Below are positions 5,717-5,921 of a DNA stretch of 5,921 bases, piece by piece. This DNA comes from Candidatus Omnitrophota bacterium (GTDB taxonomy: Bacteria > Omnitrophota > Koll11 > VGKN01). The stretch is taken from NCBI GenBank assembly GCA_016867055.1, contig VGKN01000105.1:1-5921 (forward strand), written 5' to 3'. Every line of letters begins with the position of its first letter. The stretch's first letter is position 1. The translations under genes were made by a program, and so were the position numbers. The notes below the pieces were generated by a model, which ran no database searches, was not told the DNA's origin, and worked only from the letters and a program-made list of their open reading frames with translations.

Positions 5717-5921
5717 ACAATTTTTGAAAAACACAAAGAGCCTTTGTCCTGTCTGTTTAGATGAGATAGACGCTCAATTGTTCTTGGAAAACGGGAAAAT
5801 AGCGGTTTCCAAAGAGTGTATTAACCACGGAGCTTGCTATAGTATAGTTGATCCCGATGCGGATTTATATTTGCAAGCCGTTTCAAAAAGGCAGAAGAGG
5901 CGCAAGCCTTACGGCTTAGTT
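5709..5921 (+). CDS. Partial radical SAM protein resembling tetraether lipid synthase (Tes/MJ0619 group), N-terminus only
   Basis: The gene runs off the right edge; 71 residues are present. The proposed GTG start at 5709 overlaps the previous gene's last eight bases, with a weak AGAG upstream; a TTG at 5724 is an alternative. Residues TKSLCPVCLDEIDA (9-22), then ENGKIAVSKECINHG (27-41), match as I recall them the opening of the COG1964 radical-SAM family, which includes archaeal MJ0619. That family begins with a small metal-binding domain of CPxC...KxCxxHG form; here C13, C16 and C37 with H40 and C43 nearby. The archaeal enzyme Tes joins isoprenoid lipid tails to make membrane-spanning tetraethers; MJ0619 was earlier linked to pterin methylation. 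Bacterial relatives exist whose products are mostly unknown. The CxxxCxxC radical-SAM core lies beyond the window, so assignment rests on the N-terminal domain only. Adjacency to a UbiA prenyltransferase strengthens a lipid role, as inference. Confidence 0.75.
   Translation, partial: MNKQFLKNTKSLCPVCLDEIDAQLFLENGKIAVSKECINHGACYSIVDPDADLYLQAVSKRQKRRKPYGLV

Noticed and set aside
1..5921. CRISPR array, tRNA, rRNA or insertion sequence
   Set aside because: I saw no regularly spaced direct repeats, no cloverleaf with a TTCGA-type arm in place, no rRNA core sequence, and no transposase motifs or terminal inverted repeats flanking a gene.

Overview
This window is an AT-rich bacterial segment with every credible gene on the + strand. 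The bacterial reading rests on Shine-Dalgarno sequences, a TATAAT-type extended -10 promoter and a signal peptide with a lipobox. No gene is diagnostic of a phylum. The mix of radical-SAM enzymes, a UbiA prenyltransferase and a Tes-like protein fits an uncultured anaerobic lineage, possibly a diderm; Omnitrophota is only a guess.

Layout. Bases 1-361 carry no convincing gene. They hold an 11-bp hairpin at the left edge, a GC-richer block (about 54% G+C over 121-300, against about 30% at the start of the next gene) with several stacked hairpins, and an extended -10 promoter at 334-342. From 362 to the right edge there are seven tightly packed co-directional genes: a class I SAM methyltransferase (362-1219); a radical-SAM enzyme with a complete SPASM domain (1216-2367); a lipoprotein (2438-3217); a UbiA-superfamily prenyltransferase (3229-4077); a second radical-SAM enzyme with a reduced C-terminal cluster domain (4092-5312); a small four-helix membrane protein built almost wholly of glycine zippers (5315-5716); and the N-terminus of a radical-SAM protein resembling the archaeal tetraether lipid synthase/MJ0619 group (5709 to the edge). 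The gene junctions are ATGA overlaps, an 8-bp overlap or very short gaps. The one larger gap (2368-2437) contains a possible internal -10 box. No terminator is visible inside the run, so it reads as one operon, perhaps with an internal promoter.

How the genes may work together. UbiA enzymes attach prenyl chains to acceptors inside the membrane, and Tes couples lipid tails through radical chemistry. Two further radical-SAM enzymes, a methyltransferase, a lipoprotein with a possible lipid-binding fold and a glycine-zipper membrane protein surround them. The simplest inference is a membrane-associated pathway that builds and remodels an isoprenoid or other unusual lipid. The product cannot be read from the sequence. 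The two complete radical-SAM proteins share a gapless N-terminal motif ahead of their cluster-binding cores, which suggests that they are paralogues acting on related substrates or a common partner.
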